From: Methyloradius sp035460505
GTDB taxonomy: Bacteria > Pseudomonadota > Gammaproteobacteria > Burkholderiales > Methylophilaceae
Direction: 5' to 3'
DNA: 51,309 nucleotides
Assembly (NCBI GenBank): GCA_035460505.1
Contig: DATHWP010000015.1
Location: forward strand, 1-51,309
Every line of letters starts with the position of its first letter. Position 1 is the stretch's first letter. Shown piece after piece: positions 32,222 to 40,584 of the stretch. The notes under the pieces were generated by a model. That model was not told the origin of the DNA. It made no database searches and was given only the letters and a program-made list of their open reading frames with translations. The position numbers and the translations under genes were made by a program.

Positions 32222-32914
32222 ATGCACACACAGCCAGTTTCTACCCCATTCAACACAGCTGAGGCGGTTGAACAAGCCCGTTTCAACATGATTGAGCAGC
32301 AAATCCGTACTTGGGAAGTGCTGGATGCCAATGTGCTTGATCTGCTAAAAAAAGTACCGCGTGAAGATTTTGTACCTGCGCAATACAGTGGACTGGCCTT
32401 CGCTGACCTTGAAATACCGCTGGGCAATGGCGAACTCATGCTTTCACCCAAGATTGAAGGCCGCATTATGCAGGCGCTGGAAATCAAGAAAACTGACAAG
32501 GTGTTAGAAATCGGCACAGGCAGCGGCTATTTAACGGCATTATTAGCAAGCCAAGCTGCGCATGTGTATAGCGTTGAGATCATGCCCGACCTCAGCCATC
32601 AGGCCGATAAAAGACTGCAAGACCACAATATCAACAACGTCACTCTGGAGATTGGGGACGCCGCCAATGGCTGGCCAGCGCATGGCCCTTATGATGTAAT
32701 TGTGTTTGGTGGCTCGCTTCCTGTTAGCCCAGCACAAGCCCAGCTTTCACTGACCATCGGTGGCCGCATGTTTGTCGTAGTGGGTGATCTACCAGCGATG
32801 CAAGCCATCATGATCAGGCGCATTTCAGAAGATGGTTTTAAGCGCGATGTGTTGTTTGAAACTGCGCTGCCTATCTTATCTAACGCACTGCAACCAGACC
32901 GATTCAGCTTCTGA
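32222..32914 (+). CDS. pcm: Protein-L-isoaspartate O-methyltransferase-like protein
   Basis: A 230-residue protein from the ATG at 32222 (a TTG two codons earlier is unlikely). It has the Pcm amino terminus ARFNMIEQQIRTWEVLD and the SAM-binding motif VLEIGTGSGYLTALLA, with VYSVEIMP and GDAANGWPAHGPYDVIVFGGSLP. The usual substrate segment GQTISQP is replaced by GNGELMLSP, so it belongs to the divergent Pcm branch found next to tolC genes in beta-proteobacteria; isoaspartate repair activity is uncertain. A hairpin terminator follows. Confidence 0.82.
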   Translation: MHTQPVSTPFNTAEAVEQARFNMIEQQIRTWEVLDANVLDLLKKVPREDFVPAQYSGLAFADLEIPLGNGELMLSPKIEGRIMQALEIKKTDKVLEIGTGSGYLTALLASQAAHVYSVEIMPDLSHQADKRLQDHNINNVTLEIGDAANGWPAHGPYDVIVFGGSLPVSPAQAQLSLTIGGRMFVVVGDLPAMQAIMIRRISEDGFKRDVLFETALPILSNALQPDRFSF

Positions 32915-32933
32915 TTTTCAGGCGATATACCAG

Positions 32934-32956
32934 AGGCGGCTTTTGCCGCCTTTTTT
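32934..32956 (+). terminator. pcm terminator
   Basis: AGGCGGC-TTTT-GCCGCCT followed by TTTTT and ATTG; a classic factor-independent terminator 19 nt after the pcm stop. Confidence 0.92.
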
Positions 32957-33020
32957 ATTGCTCGCGCAATCATCATTCCCTAGCCCTACCATCCAACACA
33001 AATGATTCACAAAAGATAAC

Positions 33021-33049
33021 TTGACGGCGTTAACTTAACAATGTTTAAT
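33021..33049 (+). promoter_or_regulatory. Sigma-70 promoter of the tetR-efflux operon
   Basis: TTGACG (33021-33026) and TTTAAT (33044-33049) are separated by 17 bp, a good housekeeping promoter. The -10 hexamer lies inside the dyad at 33030-33066. Confidence 0.7.
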
Positions 33050-33066
33050 TAACAACGTTAAGTTAA
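33030..33066. promoter_or_regulatory. TetR-family operator dyad over the tetR promoter
   Basis: Perfect 10-bp arms TTAACTTAAC (33030-33039) and GTTAAGTTAA (33057-33066) flank a 17-bp, nearly symmetric centre containing TTAATTAA. The dyad covers the spacer and -10 of the promoter and ends 21 bp before the tetR ATG, as expected for autorepression. Confidence 0.75.
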
Positions 33067-33087
33067 AAACAGGTTTGTTATTCACCT

Positions 33088-33732
33088 ATGCCACCAAAAC
33101 ATAAAACCGCCGATGAACGTCTGCAATTGCACACCAGCATACTCGATGCTGCCCGCGAGCTATTTATAGAGCGCGGCGTGGAAGCCACTACCATGCGTGA
33201 GATTGCCAAACGCATCGGTTACTCGCCGACCGCGCTATATCTGCATTTCAAAGATAAAGACGACATCTTGCGCGCACTGTGCGAAACCGACTTTCTGGCG
33301 TTGGCTGCAGGCTTGCAATCCATCATGGGCATTCCTGATGTGCGCCAGAGGTTGAGCATGTTGTGTGATGGTTATGCGGAGTTCGCGCTCAGCCACCCCA
33401 ACCACTATCGCTTGATGTTCATGACACCACAGCCAGTCATCGACAAAACAGAACTGAAAATGATTCATCGCGGCAACCCTGAACAGGATGCCTACGCACA
33501 GCTGAAATCTATTGTGCAGGATGCGTTTGAAGGCGGACATTTTCGCCCCGAGCTGACCAATGTTGACCTGATTTCGCAAACCTTATGGGCAGGAATTCAC
33601 GGCGCATGTTCTCTGCAAATCAGCAAAGGCAATGATGACTGGGTGGAATGGCGGCCAATCTCAGAACGCATCCAGATGATGCGCGAGACGCTGATGATCG
33701 GCATTCTGCGACCAGACCAAACAAAGATGTAA
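33088..33732 (+). CDS. TetR-family transcriptional regulator of the efflux operon
   Basis: A 214-residue regulator. The amino-terminal helix-turn-helix (about 14-60) reads LDAARELFIERGVEATTMREIAKRIGYSPTALYLHFKDKDDIL, a typical TetR domain. The ligand domain (about 80-200) contains ALSHPNHYRLMFMTPQP and LWAGIHGACSLQI, matching the TetR_C_13/WHG-type C-terminal family. It is the first gene of a plus-strand unit with a membrane fusion protein, RND pump and outer-membrane factor, so it is presumably the local repressor relieved by a pump substrate. The operator dyad lies directly upstream. Confidence 0.9.
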   Translation: MPPKHKTADERLQLHTSILDAARELFIERGVEATTMREIAKRIGYSPTALYLHFKDKDDILRALCETDFLALAAGLQSIMGIPDVRQRLSMLCDGYAEFALSHPNHYRLMFMTPQPVIDKTELKMIHRGNPEQDAYAQLKSIVQDAFEGGHFRPELTNVDLISQTLWAGIHGACSLQISKGNDDWVEWRPISERIQMMRETLMIGILRPDQTKM

Positions 33733-33766
33733 CGAATCTATTGAAACCATATTTTAGAAAACGCTC

Positions 33767-34873
33767 ATGATCATGCACATCAATAAAAAATTAGCCCTGT
33801 TAATCCTGTTAGCTACCCCGCTTGCCGCTTGCAAACGGCCCGAGCCTGCTGAACCACCTCCGCGGCCTGCACTAACCATGCAAGTAGGCGCGTCATCAAG
33901 TTCACAAGCAGGTTGGCTAGTTGGTGAAGTGCGCCCCAGATTTGAATCTGCACAAGGGTTTCGTATAGGTGGCAAGATCACCGCGCGCAAAGTAGAAGTG
34001 GGCGATATTGTGAAAAAAGGCCAGGTATTGGCCGTATTGGATACTGCCGACACTGGCTTGGCATTGGCCTCGGCAGAAGCACAAATACGCGCCGCTGAAG
34101 CAGACTCTGCGCTGGCCAAAGCAGACTTTGAGAGACAAAGCCAACTGCTCAAGCGCAACTTTATCTCCGCCGCCGCGCTTGATAGTTTTGATGCAAAAGC
34201 AAAAGCTACGGCCGCCCGCGTTGCGCAATTACGTGCTGATGCCGATGTAGCAAAACACCAATCTCAATACACCTCGCTAATTGCAGAACGTGATGGCGTC
34301 ATTACAGAAATACACGCCGAGCCTGGGCAAGTAGTGACCAGTGGCGAAACAGTTGCAAAAGTGGCTGTGCCTGACGTGCTGGAAGTGTTAATTGCAGTGC
34401 CTGAATCGCGCATCAAGAATCTTGCGGCAGGCAGCGCAACCGCAGTGAGACTTTGGGCTGACCGCAGCAAACTCTATGTAGGGAAAATACGGGAAATATC
34501 CCCTTCTGCAGATAGCCTGACACGTACTTTCAATGTACGTGTCAGCGTAACCAATCCTGATGCTGGCATCCACATGGGCATGACAGCTGGGGTAAAACTG
34601 CCTAGCACTGACAACAAAACTGGCGAAGAAGCCAAAAGCTACACCATCCCTAGTTCAGCGGTGACTGAACAAAACGGCACAACACTGGCCTGGATAGTGG
34701 ACGAAAAAACGCATCAGGTACAGCCAAGAAACATCACTGTTGGCCCCTACACTGAATCAGGCGTCACCGTCAGCAGCGGCTTGAGTGAGGGCGAAACCAT
34801 CGTGGTTGCTGGCGTGCATGCGCTAGTAGCTGGCCAGGTAGTCACGCCTGTAGCAGCGCACATCAACCAATAA
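33767..34873 (+). CDS. RND efflux periplasmic adaptor (membrane fusion) lipoprotein
   Basis: A 368-residue HlyD/AcrA-type adaptor. The signal peptide ends in LAAC, with the lipid-modified cysteine at residue 22. The biotinyl-lipoyl-like first half-motif is at RIGGKITARKVEVGDIVKKGQVLAVLD, an alpha-hairpin at about 95-160 (ALASAEAQIRAAEADSALAKADFERQ) and the second lipoyl half at AERDGVITEIHAEPGQVVTSGETV. Beta-barrel and membrane-proximal regions complete it (ISPSADSLTRTFNVRVSV; IVVAGVHALVAGQVV). It connects the RND pump to the TolC-like channel. Spacing to the neighbours (34 and 20 nt) indicates one operon. Confidence 0.93.
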   Translation: MIMHINKKLALLILLATPLAACKRPEPAEPPPRPALTMQVGASSSSQAGWLVGEVRPRFESAQGFRIGGKITARKVEVGDIVKKGQVLAVLDTADTGLALASAEAQIRAAEADSALAKADFERQSQLLKRNFISAAALDSFDAKAKATAARVAQLRADADVAKHQSQYTSLIAERDGVITEIHAEPGQVVTSGETVAKVAVPDVLEVLIAVPESRIKNLAAGSATAVRLWADRSKLYVGKIREISPSADSLTRTFNVRVSVTNPDAGIHMGMTAGVKLPSTDNKTGEEAKSYTIPSSAVTEQNGTTLAWIVDEKTHQVQPRNITVGPYTESGVTVSSGLSEGETIVVAGVHALVAGQVVTPVAAHINQ

Positions 34874-34893
34874 TCCACTAATAGATAACAACC

Positions 34894-37800
34894 ATGACAA
34901 CTCCTGATCCATCCACTAAAACGGGTTTTAATTTATCCGACTGGGCATTGCACCACCAAAAACTGGTGCTCTACTTCATGCTGGTGCTGACCATTGCCGG
35001 CTTGGTCGCTTATACCCATCTTGGTCAATCTGAAGACCCGCCATTCACGTTCAAAGTAATGGTCGTCCGTACTGGCTGGCCTGGTGCCAGTGCGCAAGAA
35101 GTCGCAGAGCAGGTGACCGATAAACTGGAAAAAACCCTGCAAGAAGTTCCGCATGTGGATTTCTTGCGCAGTTATTCACGCCCAGGCGAGTCATTGATAT
35201 TCGTGCTGGCGAAAGATTCCACGCCGAAAAGTGAAGTGCCCAATATGTGGTATCAGGTGCGCAAACGCGTGAATGATATTCGCAACACCCTGCCCGATGG
35301 CATTGAAGGCCCGACCTTCAATGACGATTTCGGTGATGTGTATGGCAATCTTTATACACTCAGCGGGGATGGTTACGACTACGCCGAACTCAAGCGGCAA
35401 GCCGATATAGTCCGCGCGGAGTTGCTTAAAGTGTCTGATGTGGCCAAGGTGGATTATTTTGGCGAGCAAAAACAAAAGATATTCATCGAACTAACAAATG
35501 CCAAGCTGGCAACTTTGGGTTTGGATATACAAACCCTGATCAGCACTTTGCAAAGACAAAACGCCGTTGCCACAGCTGGCGCTTTTGACACCTCGGCTGA
35601 ACGCATCCGCATTGCCGCCACTGGTCGTTTTGACCAGCTTGATGCGCTACGCGATATACGTTTCCGTGCAGGCAATAACGAGTTCAGGCTGGGCGATGTC
35701 GCCAAAGTGTATAGCGGCTATGAAGACCCGCCAACACAGCGCATCCGCTATATGAATAAAGAAGCCATATTGATTGGGGTATCGATGGTGGATGGTGGCG
35801 ATATTATCCAGCTGGGGCATGGGCTCGATAACGCCACGAGTAAAATTTCCGCGCATTTACCAGTGGGTTTAAAGCTTGATACCGTGTCATCACAACCGCG
35901 CTCAGTGGCCCGCTCGGTCAATGAATTCGTGCATTCACTGGCTGAAGCCTTGATCATCGTACTAGCCGTAAGCCTGTTATCACTGGGTTGGCGCACTGGC
36001 ATTGTGGTGGCAATCACCATTCCAGTGGTACTGGCCATCACGTTTTTAGTGATGGATATATTTGGCGTTGGCTTGCATAAAATTTCGCTAGGCGCGCTGA
36101 TACTGGCGCTAGGCTTACTGGTAGATGATGCGATTATCGCGGTTGAAATGATGGCATCCAAGATGGAACAAGGCTGGGATAGAATGCGCGCCGCTTCATT
36201 TGCCTTTACCTCCACCGCCATTCCTATGCTTACTGGCACACTGGTCACGGTAGCAGGTTTTCTACCGATTGCCATGGCGCAATCGGCCACGGGCGAATAC
36301 ACGCGCACCCTGTTTCAAGTACCTGCGATTGCCCTGCTCATTTCATGGCTGGCAGCGGTGATATTCGTGCCTTATCTTGGTTTTCACCTGCTGCCCAAAC
36401 CAAAGGCGCACGATGCAGATGATCTTGATATTTATAGCTCAGGCTTTTACAAGCGCTTCCGCAGTTTAGTGACGCAATGCGTGAAACATCGCTGGATCGT
36501 CATAGCCATTACCGTGTCGATGTTCGCCGCATCCATCGTAGGATTTGGCTTGGTACAGCAACAGTTTTTCCCTGATTCCACCAGGCCTGAGCTGATTGTG
36601 GACCTACGTTTGGCAGAAGGTGTGTCATACGCCGCCACCGAAAGTGAAGTGAAAAAACTAGAAAGCTGGCTGGGCAAGCAGGAAGGCATTGAAAACTACG
36701 TTGCCTATGTTGGCACGGGTAGCCCACGCTTTTACTTGCCGCTAGACCAGCAACTGGCACAGCGTAATTTCGGCCAATTTGTCGTGCTGACAAAAGACAG
36801 CAAAGCGCGTGAAGCATTACGCAGTAAATTATTGACGCTATTTGATACCGACTTCCCTACCTTGCGTGCTTCGGTACTGCGTCTTGAGAATGGGCCGCCA
36901 GTGGGCTTCCCTGTGCAGTTCCGCATATCAGGGCCAGAGATTCCACAGTTGCGTAACATCGCCCACAACATTGCCGATGTGATGCGCACCAATCCGCACC
37001 TGACCAATGTGCAACTGGATTGGGACGAGCCGACCAAGGTGATGCAGGTGGAAATAGACCAGTCCAAGGCCAGGCTTCTGGGTATTAGCTCGGCAGAGAT
37101 CGCCAATATACTGAATGCGGCAACACAAGGTCTGTATGTCACGGAGTTTCGTGATGGCATTGAAAAGATTGACCTAGTCGTCCGTGGCTCACCAGCCGAG
37201 CGTCATTATTTATCACATCTACCAGATTTGATGATCCCCAATGCCACGGGCAAAAGCGTGCCGCTTTCGCAAATTGCTACCATCAACTCCACCTTTGAAG
37301 ATGGTGTGATCTGGCGTCGAAATCGCATGCCAACCATTACTGTGCGTGCCAACCTGCTAGGCAATATACAAGCGCCTGTTGTCTCTGGGCAGGTAGAAGA
37401 AAAACTTGCAGGGATTCGCAAGCAATTGCCACTGGGTTATGAACTGGAAACTGGTGGCGCGGTTGAAGAATCAGCCAAGGGCAGCAAATCTATAGGCACA
37501 GGTGTGCCTGTGTTTATCTTTGTGGTACTGACCATTCTGATGATTCAGTTGCAAAGTTTCTCCCGCACCATGCTGGTATTGCTCACGGCGCCACTGGGAT
37601 TGATAGGCGTGACAATCGCGCTATTGGTGTTCGATAAACCATTCGGCTTTGTCGCCATGCTCGGCACCATTGCGCTCTCCGGCATGATCATGCGCAACTC
37701 GGTGATCCTAGTGGACCAGATCGAACAGGATAAACTCGCTGGCAAACCAGACTGGGAGGCGATTGTGGAATCTACCGTGCGCCGTTTCAGGCCAATCGTA

Positions 37801-37983
37801 TTGACCGCTGCAGCGGCAATCTTGGCCATGATTCCGCTAGTCGACAATGCCTTCTTTGGCCCCATGGCAGTCGCGATTATGGGCGGGTTAACAGTAGCAA
37901 CCATGCTCACATTGCTATCACTGCCCGCCATTTATGCCGCTTGGTACAAAGTAAAAATGCCAACGCAAACGAAAGACCTTTAA
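34894..37983 (+). CDS. RND-family efflux transporter permease
   Basis: A 1029-residue inner-membrane proton-driven pump with the duplicated RND topology of 12 helices and two large periplasmic loops. Visible hallmarks are the first helix VLYFMLVLTIAGLVAYTHLG, the TM4 charged pair in ALGLLVDDAIIAVEMMASKMEQG (about residue 408), the porter segments such as GWPGASAQEVAEQVTDKLE, and the last block GPMAVAIMGGLTVATMLTLLSLPAIYAAWYKV. It resembles the TriC/MexK-like branch of hydrophobic/amphiphilic efflux pumps more than AcrB, by its short amino-terminal start and EDPPFTFKVMVV. Substrate is unknown. It ends 2 nt before the TolC-like gene. Confidence 0.93.
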   Translation: MTTPDPSTKTGFNLSDWALHHQKLVLYFMLVLTIAGLVAYTHLGQSEDPPFTFKVMVVRTGWPGASAQEVAEQVTDKLEKTLQEVPHVDFLRSYSRPGESLIFVLAKDSTPKSEVPNMWYQVRKRVNDIRNTLPDGIEGPTFNDDFGDVYGNLYTLSGDGYDYAELKRQADIVRAELLKVSDVAKVDYFGEQKQKIFIELTNAKLATLGLDIQTLISTLQRQNAVATAGAFDTSAERIRIAATGRFDQLDALRDIRFRAGNNEFRLGDVAKVYSGYEDPPTQRIRYMNKEAILIGVSMVDGGDIIQLGHGLDNATSKISAHLPVGLKLDTVSSQPRSVARSVNEFVHSLAEALIIVLAVSLLSLGWRTGIVVAITIPVVLAITFLVMDIFGVGLHKISLGALILALGLLVDDAIIAVEMMASKMEQGWDRMRAASFAFTSTAIPMLTGTLVTVAGFLPIAMAQSATGEYTRTLFQVPAIALLISWLAAVIFVPYLGFHLLPKPKAHDADDLDIYSSGFYKRFRSLVTQCVKHRWIVIAITVSMFAASIVGFGLVQQQFFPDSTRPELIVDLRLAEGVSYAATESEVKKLESWLGKQEGIENYVAYVGTGSPRFYLPLDQQLAQRNFGQFVVLTKDSKAREALRSKLLTLFDTDFPTLRASVLRLENGPPVGFPVQFRISGPEIPQLRNIAHNIADVMRTNPHLTNVQLDWDEPTKVMQVEIDQSKARLLGISSAEIANILNAATQGLYVTEFRDGIEKIDLVVRGSPAERHYLSHLPDLMIPNATGKSVPLSQIATINSTFEDGVIWRRNRMPTITVRANLLGNIQAPVVSGQVEEKLAGIRKQLPLGYELETGGAVEESAKGSKSIGTGVPVFIFVVLTILMIQLQSFSRTMLVLLTAPLGLIGVTIALLVFDKPFGFVAMLGTIALSGMIMRNSVILVDQIEQDKLAGKPDWEAIVESTVRRFRPIVLTAAAAILAMIPLVDNAFFGPMAVAIMGGLTVATMLTLLSLPAIYAAWYKVKMPTQTKDL

Positions 37984-37985
37984 TC

Positions 37986-39347
37986 ATGCGTAAATCGATT
38001 ATTTCAGGCTTGCTGATGGCAAGCACCTTTTCAACCAGTACAGCTTTTGCCGCCCAGAACCTGCTGGATATTTATCAACTCGCCTTACGCAATGATCCAA
38101 CGCTGGCCTCAGCACGCAGCGGAAATGTTGCGGCACAGGAAAAAACAGAGCAGGGAAAAGCGCTGTATAGGCCGAATGTCAGCTTTAACAGCAACGCCAG
38201 CCACACCGAAGGCAATGTGAAATTCATTGGTGCGCCGCCTATTTTTGGTACAGGTGGCAATCTGTCTTACGAAACTTATGGTTATGGGCTGAATGTCAGC
38301 CAGCCGATTTTTCGTAAGCAGAATATCGTGCAATACCAGCAATCCAAGATACAGGTCTCGCAGGCAGATAAACAACTGATACTGGCTCAGCAGGATTTAA
38401 TCCTGCGCAGTGCACAGGCTTACTTTGATGTATTGCAGGCGCAAGACAAAATTGACCTGATCAATGCGCAGAAAAGCGCGATTGCACGTCAGCTGGAACA
38501 AGCCAAAGCCAACTTCGATGCAGGCACCGCAACCGTGACAGATACCAACGAAGCACAAGCCAGGTTTGATCTAACGACTGCGCAAGAAATCGCAGCCAAT
38601 AACGAGCTGGCGGTAAAGAATCGTGCCATGCAATCTGTGATCGGCCAGCAACCGCAAGTGTTAGCAAGTGTTCACACAACGATTAAAACTGAAATACCTG
38701 TACTTCCATCTGGTGAACCTGCTGACCTGGATAAATGGGTAGAAATCGCCGAACAAAATAACATTGGCCTGAGCATTCAACAACAATCGCTCGAGCTGGC
38801 AAACAGCGAAGTTGACCTGCAAAACGCTGGCCACTTACCCACACTGGATGCAGTAGGTAATTTTAACAACACCCGTGCTGGCGGCAGCGTGAACGGCTTT
38901 GGCAGTGATGCGCAAACCACCACGATTGGCCTGCAACTGCAAATACCGATTTACCAAGGTGGCGCAGTAAGTTCAAAAGTGCGGGAAGCCGTAGCCAACA
39001 AACAAAAAGCACAGGACGATCTGGAAGTGGCCCGCCGTAAAACGGATCTGGATACACAGCAGGCTTATCTCAACTTGGAGAGCAACATCGCCCAGGTCAA
39101 GGCTTATGAGCAAGCGCTAACTTCAAGTCAAAGTCAGCTCGATTCAACTAATCTAGGTTATCAAGTCGGCATACGCACCAGCGTAGATGTACTGAATGCG
39201 CAGCAGCAATTTTACAGTGCGCAACGCGATTTACTGCAATCGCGCTATAGTTATCTCTTGAGCGCGCTTAAATTGAAATCAGCTAGCGGCTTATTGAATG
39301 AGGCCGACCTTGAAGCCACTAACCAGCAACTAATGAGTAAAGAATAA
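37986..39347 (+). CDS. tolC: TolC-family outer-membrane efflux channel
   Basis: A 453-residue protein counted from the ATG at 37986; the frame is open 45 nt further upstream inside the RND gene but that part lacks signal-peptide character. Signal peptide MRKSIISGLLMASTFSTSTAFA is followed by the TolC start AQNLLDIYQLALRNDPTLASARS. The two internal repeats are visible (YGLNVSQPIFRKQNIVQYQQS ... AQAYFDVLQAQD; IGLQLQIPIYQGGAVSSKVREA ... QQAYLNLESNIAQVKAYEQAL). It forms the trimeric outer-membrane exit for the RND system. Confidence 0.93.
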   Translation: MRKSIISGLLMASTFSTSTAFAAQNLLDIYQLALRNDPTLASARSGNVAAQEKTEQGKALYRPNVSFNSNASHTEGNVKFIGAPPIFGTGGNLSYETYGYGLNVSQPIFRKQNIVQYQQSKIQVSQADKQLILAQQDLILRSAQAYFDVLQAQDKIDLINAQKSAIARQLEQAKANFDAGTATVTDTNEAQARFDLTTAQEIAANNELAVKNRAMQSVIGQQPQVLASVHTTIKTEIPVLPSGEPADLDKWVEIAEQNNIGLSIQQQSLELANSEVDLQNAGHLPTLDAVGNFNNTRAGGSVNGFGSDAQTTTIGLQLQIPIYQGGAVSSKVREAVANKQKAQDDLEVARRKTDLDTQQAYLNLESNIAQVKAYEQALTSSQSQLDSTNLGYQVGIRTSVDVLNAQQQFYSAQRDLLQSRYSYLLSALKLKSASGLLNEADLEATNQQLMSKE

Positions 39348-39355
39348 GGACATTC

Positions 39356-39916
39356 ATGCAGTCTGCATCCCATACCTCACAGCGTAACCTCAGCCATCTG
39401 ATCATCATTGATATGCAGGGTAAGCTGGCGAGTGCGATGGATGCTGATGCCATGCAAAGCACCACTAAAAACTGTGGCATCTTGCTGCAAGCCGCCACAT
39501 TGCTAGAGGTGCCTGCTTTATATACCGAACAATATCCAAAAGGGCTAGGTGTCACTTTAGCTGAGCTTGCACCGCATCTAACCAACACGCCCAAGGTAGA
39601 AAAAACCACGTTTAGCTGTTGTGACGAACCAAAATTCAACCGCCACCTCACCAGCGACAGGCCACAACTGGTTCTTGCCGGCATGGAAGCCCATATCTGT
39701 ATTTTGCAAACCGCGTTATCGCTGGCTGGTACAAACTATCAGGTGTTCGTGGTAGAAGATGCGATCATTTCCCGCAACCTGGCCAATAAAGCCAATGCCA
39801 TTCAACGCATGCGTGAAGCTGGCTGCATTATCACCAACACCGAATCTGTAGTATTTGAGTGGCTTAAAGTCGCTGAAGGCGATGCTTTCAAACAGATTAG
39901 CCGTCTGATACGCTAG
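39356..39916 (+). CDS. Isochorismatase-like cysteine hydrolase
   Basis: A 186-residue protein of the isochorismatase-like family (YcaC/nicotinamidase fold). The putative catalytic triad is D19 (LIIIDMQGKLA), K83 (PKVEKTTFSC) and C115 (LAGMEAHICILQTALSL); the family cis-peptide region precedes the cysteine. Substrate cannot be told from sequence. It lies 8 nt after the TolC-like gene, so it probably belongs to the efflux transcript, and 54 nt before the next gene. Confidence 0.85.
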   Translation: MQSASHTSQRNLSHLIIIDMQGKLASAMDADAMQSTTKNCGILLQAATLLEVPALYTEQYPKGLGVTLAELAPHLTNTPKVEKTTFSCCDEPKFNRHLTSDRPQLVLAGMEAHICILQTALSLAGTNYQVFVVEDAIISRNLANKANAIQRMREAGCIITNTESVVFEWLKVAEGDAFKQISRLIR

Positions 39917-39970
39917 CATAACTACGCTTCTAATCTTGAAGCGACAATGGTTTATGTGCAAAGGTGAGCG

Positions 39971-40567
39971 ATGACTTTAACTCGGCTGATATTCATTGTG
40001 CTCGTCTTGTATGGCGGCATCCACTGGTGGCATCAGCGCCCAGTCAGCCATGGGCCTGGCGTTACCGCAAGTGATGAGCCTATTCAAAGTAGAGCCGATA
40101 GTGACGGCGCTATCACTAAAAATGGGTACAACATTGTCCCGCTGCAAGACTTCTCCATTGATGCCCGCGTGCTCTCGGCAACTCACTACACCTTTGGCCG
40201 TGAAGCCGATTTATCGCCAGTTGACCTGGCTTTGGGCTGGGGCAGGATGTCTGACGAATCTGTGCTCAAAAATATCAGCATCAGCCAGAGCGGGCGCTTC
40301 TACTTTTGGCAGGTGCAGGAATTCCCCATACCGCGTAGCGAGATCGAAACACATAGCGCCAATATGCACATGATTCCCGCCGACTCTGAAGTTGAGAAAA
40401 CCCTGCTTTCTATTAAGCAGGGCCAAGTGGTGCACATTAGCGGCTATCTGGTGGAAGCGAAAGCCAGTGATGGCTGGCATTGGCGCAGTTCATTAACGCG
40501 AGATGACACAGGTGCTGGCGCCTGCGAAGTGATTTATGTTAAGTCGGTGTATGTGACACAAGGCTAA
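39971..40567 (+). CDS. Conserved membrane-anchored protein of unknown function
   Basis: A 198-residue protein with a short amino-terminal hydrophobic anchor (LTRLIFIVLVLYGGIHWW, about 3-20) and a soluble domain of about 150 residues. Notable segments are LQDFSIDARVLSATHYTFGREADLSPVDLALGWGRMSDESVL, FYFWQVQEFPIPRSEIETHSANMHMIP and the end block HWRSSLTRDDTGAGACEVIYVKSVYV. I recognise these as a conserved hypothetical family, with no known activity. It would face the periplasm. It converges on waaA with an 17-nt gap. Confidence 0.7.
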   Translation: MTLTRLIFIVLVLYGGIHWWHQRPVSHGPGVTASDEPIQSRADSDGAITKNGYNIVPLQDFSIDARVLSATHYTFGREADLSPVDLALGWGRMSDESVLKNISISQSGRFYFWQVQEFPIPRSEIETHSANMHMIPADSEVEKTLLSIKQGQVVHISGYLVEAKASDGWHWRSSLTRDDTGAGACEVIYVKSVYVTQG

Positions 40568-40584
40568 CCATTCGCCGATACAAT

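Noticed and set aside
39920..39945. Small hairpin GCTTC...GAAGC after the isochorismatase gene
   Set aside because: The stem is only five base pairs with no T-run; not sufficient for a terminator call.
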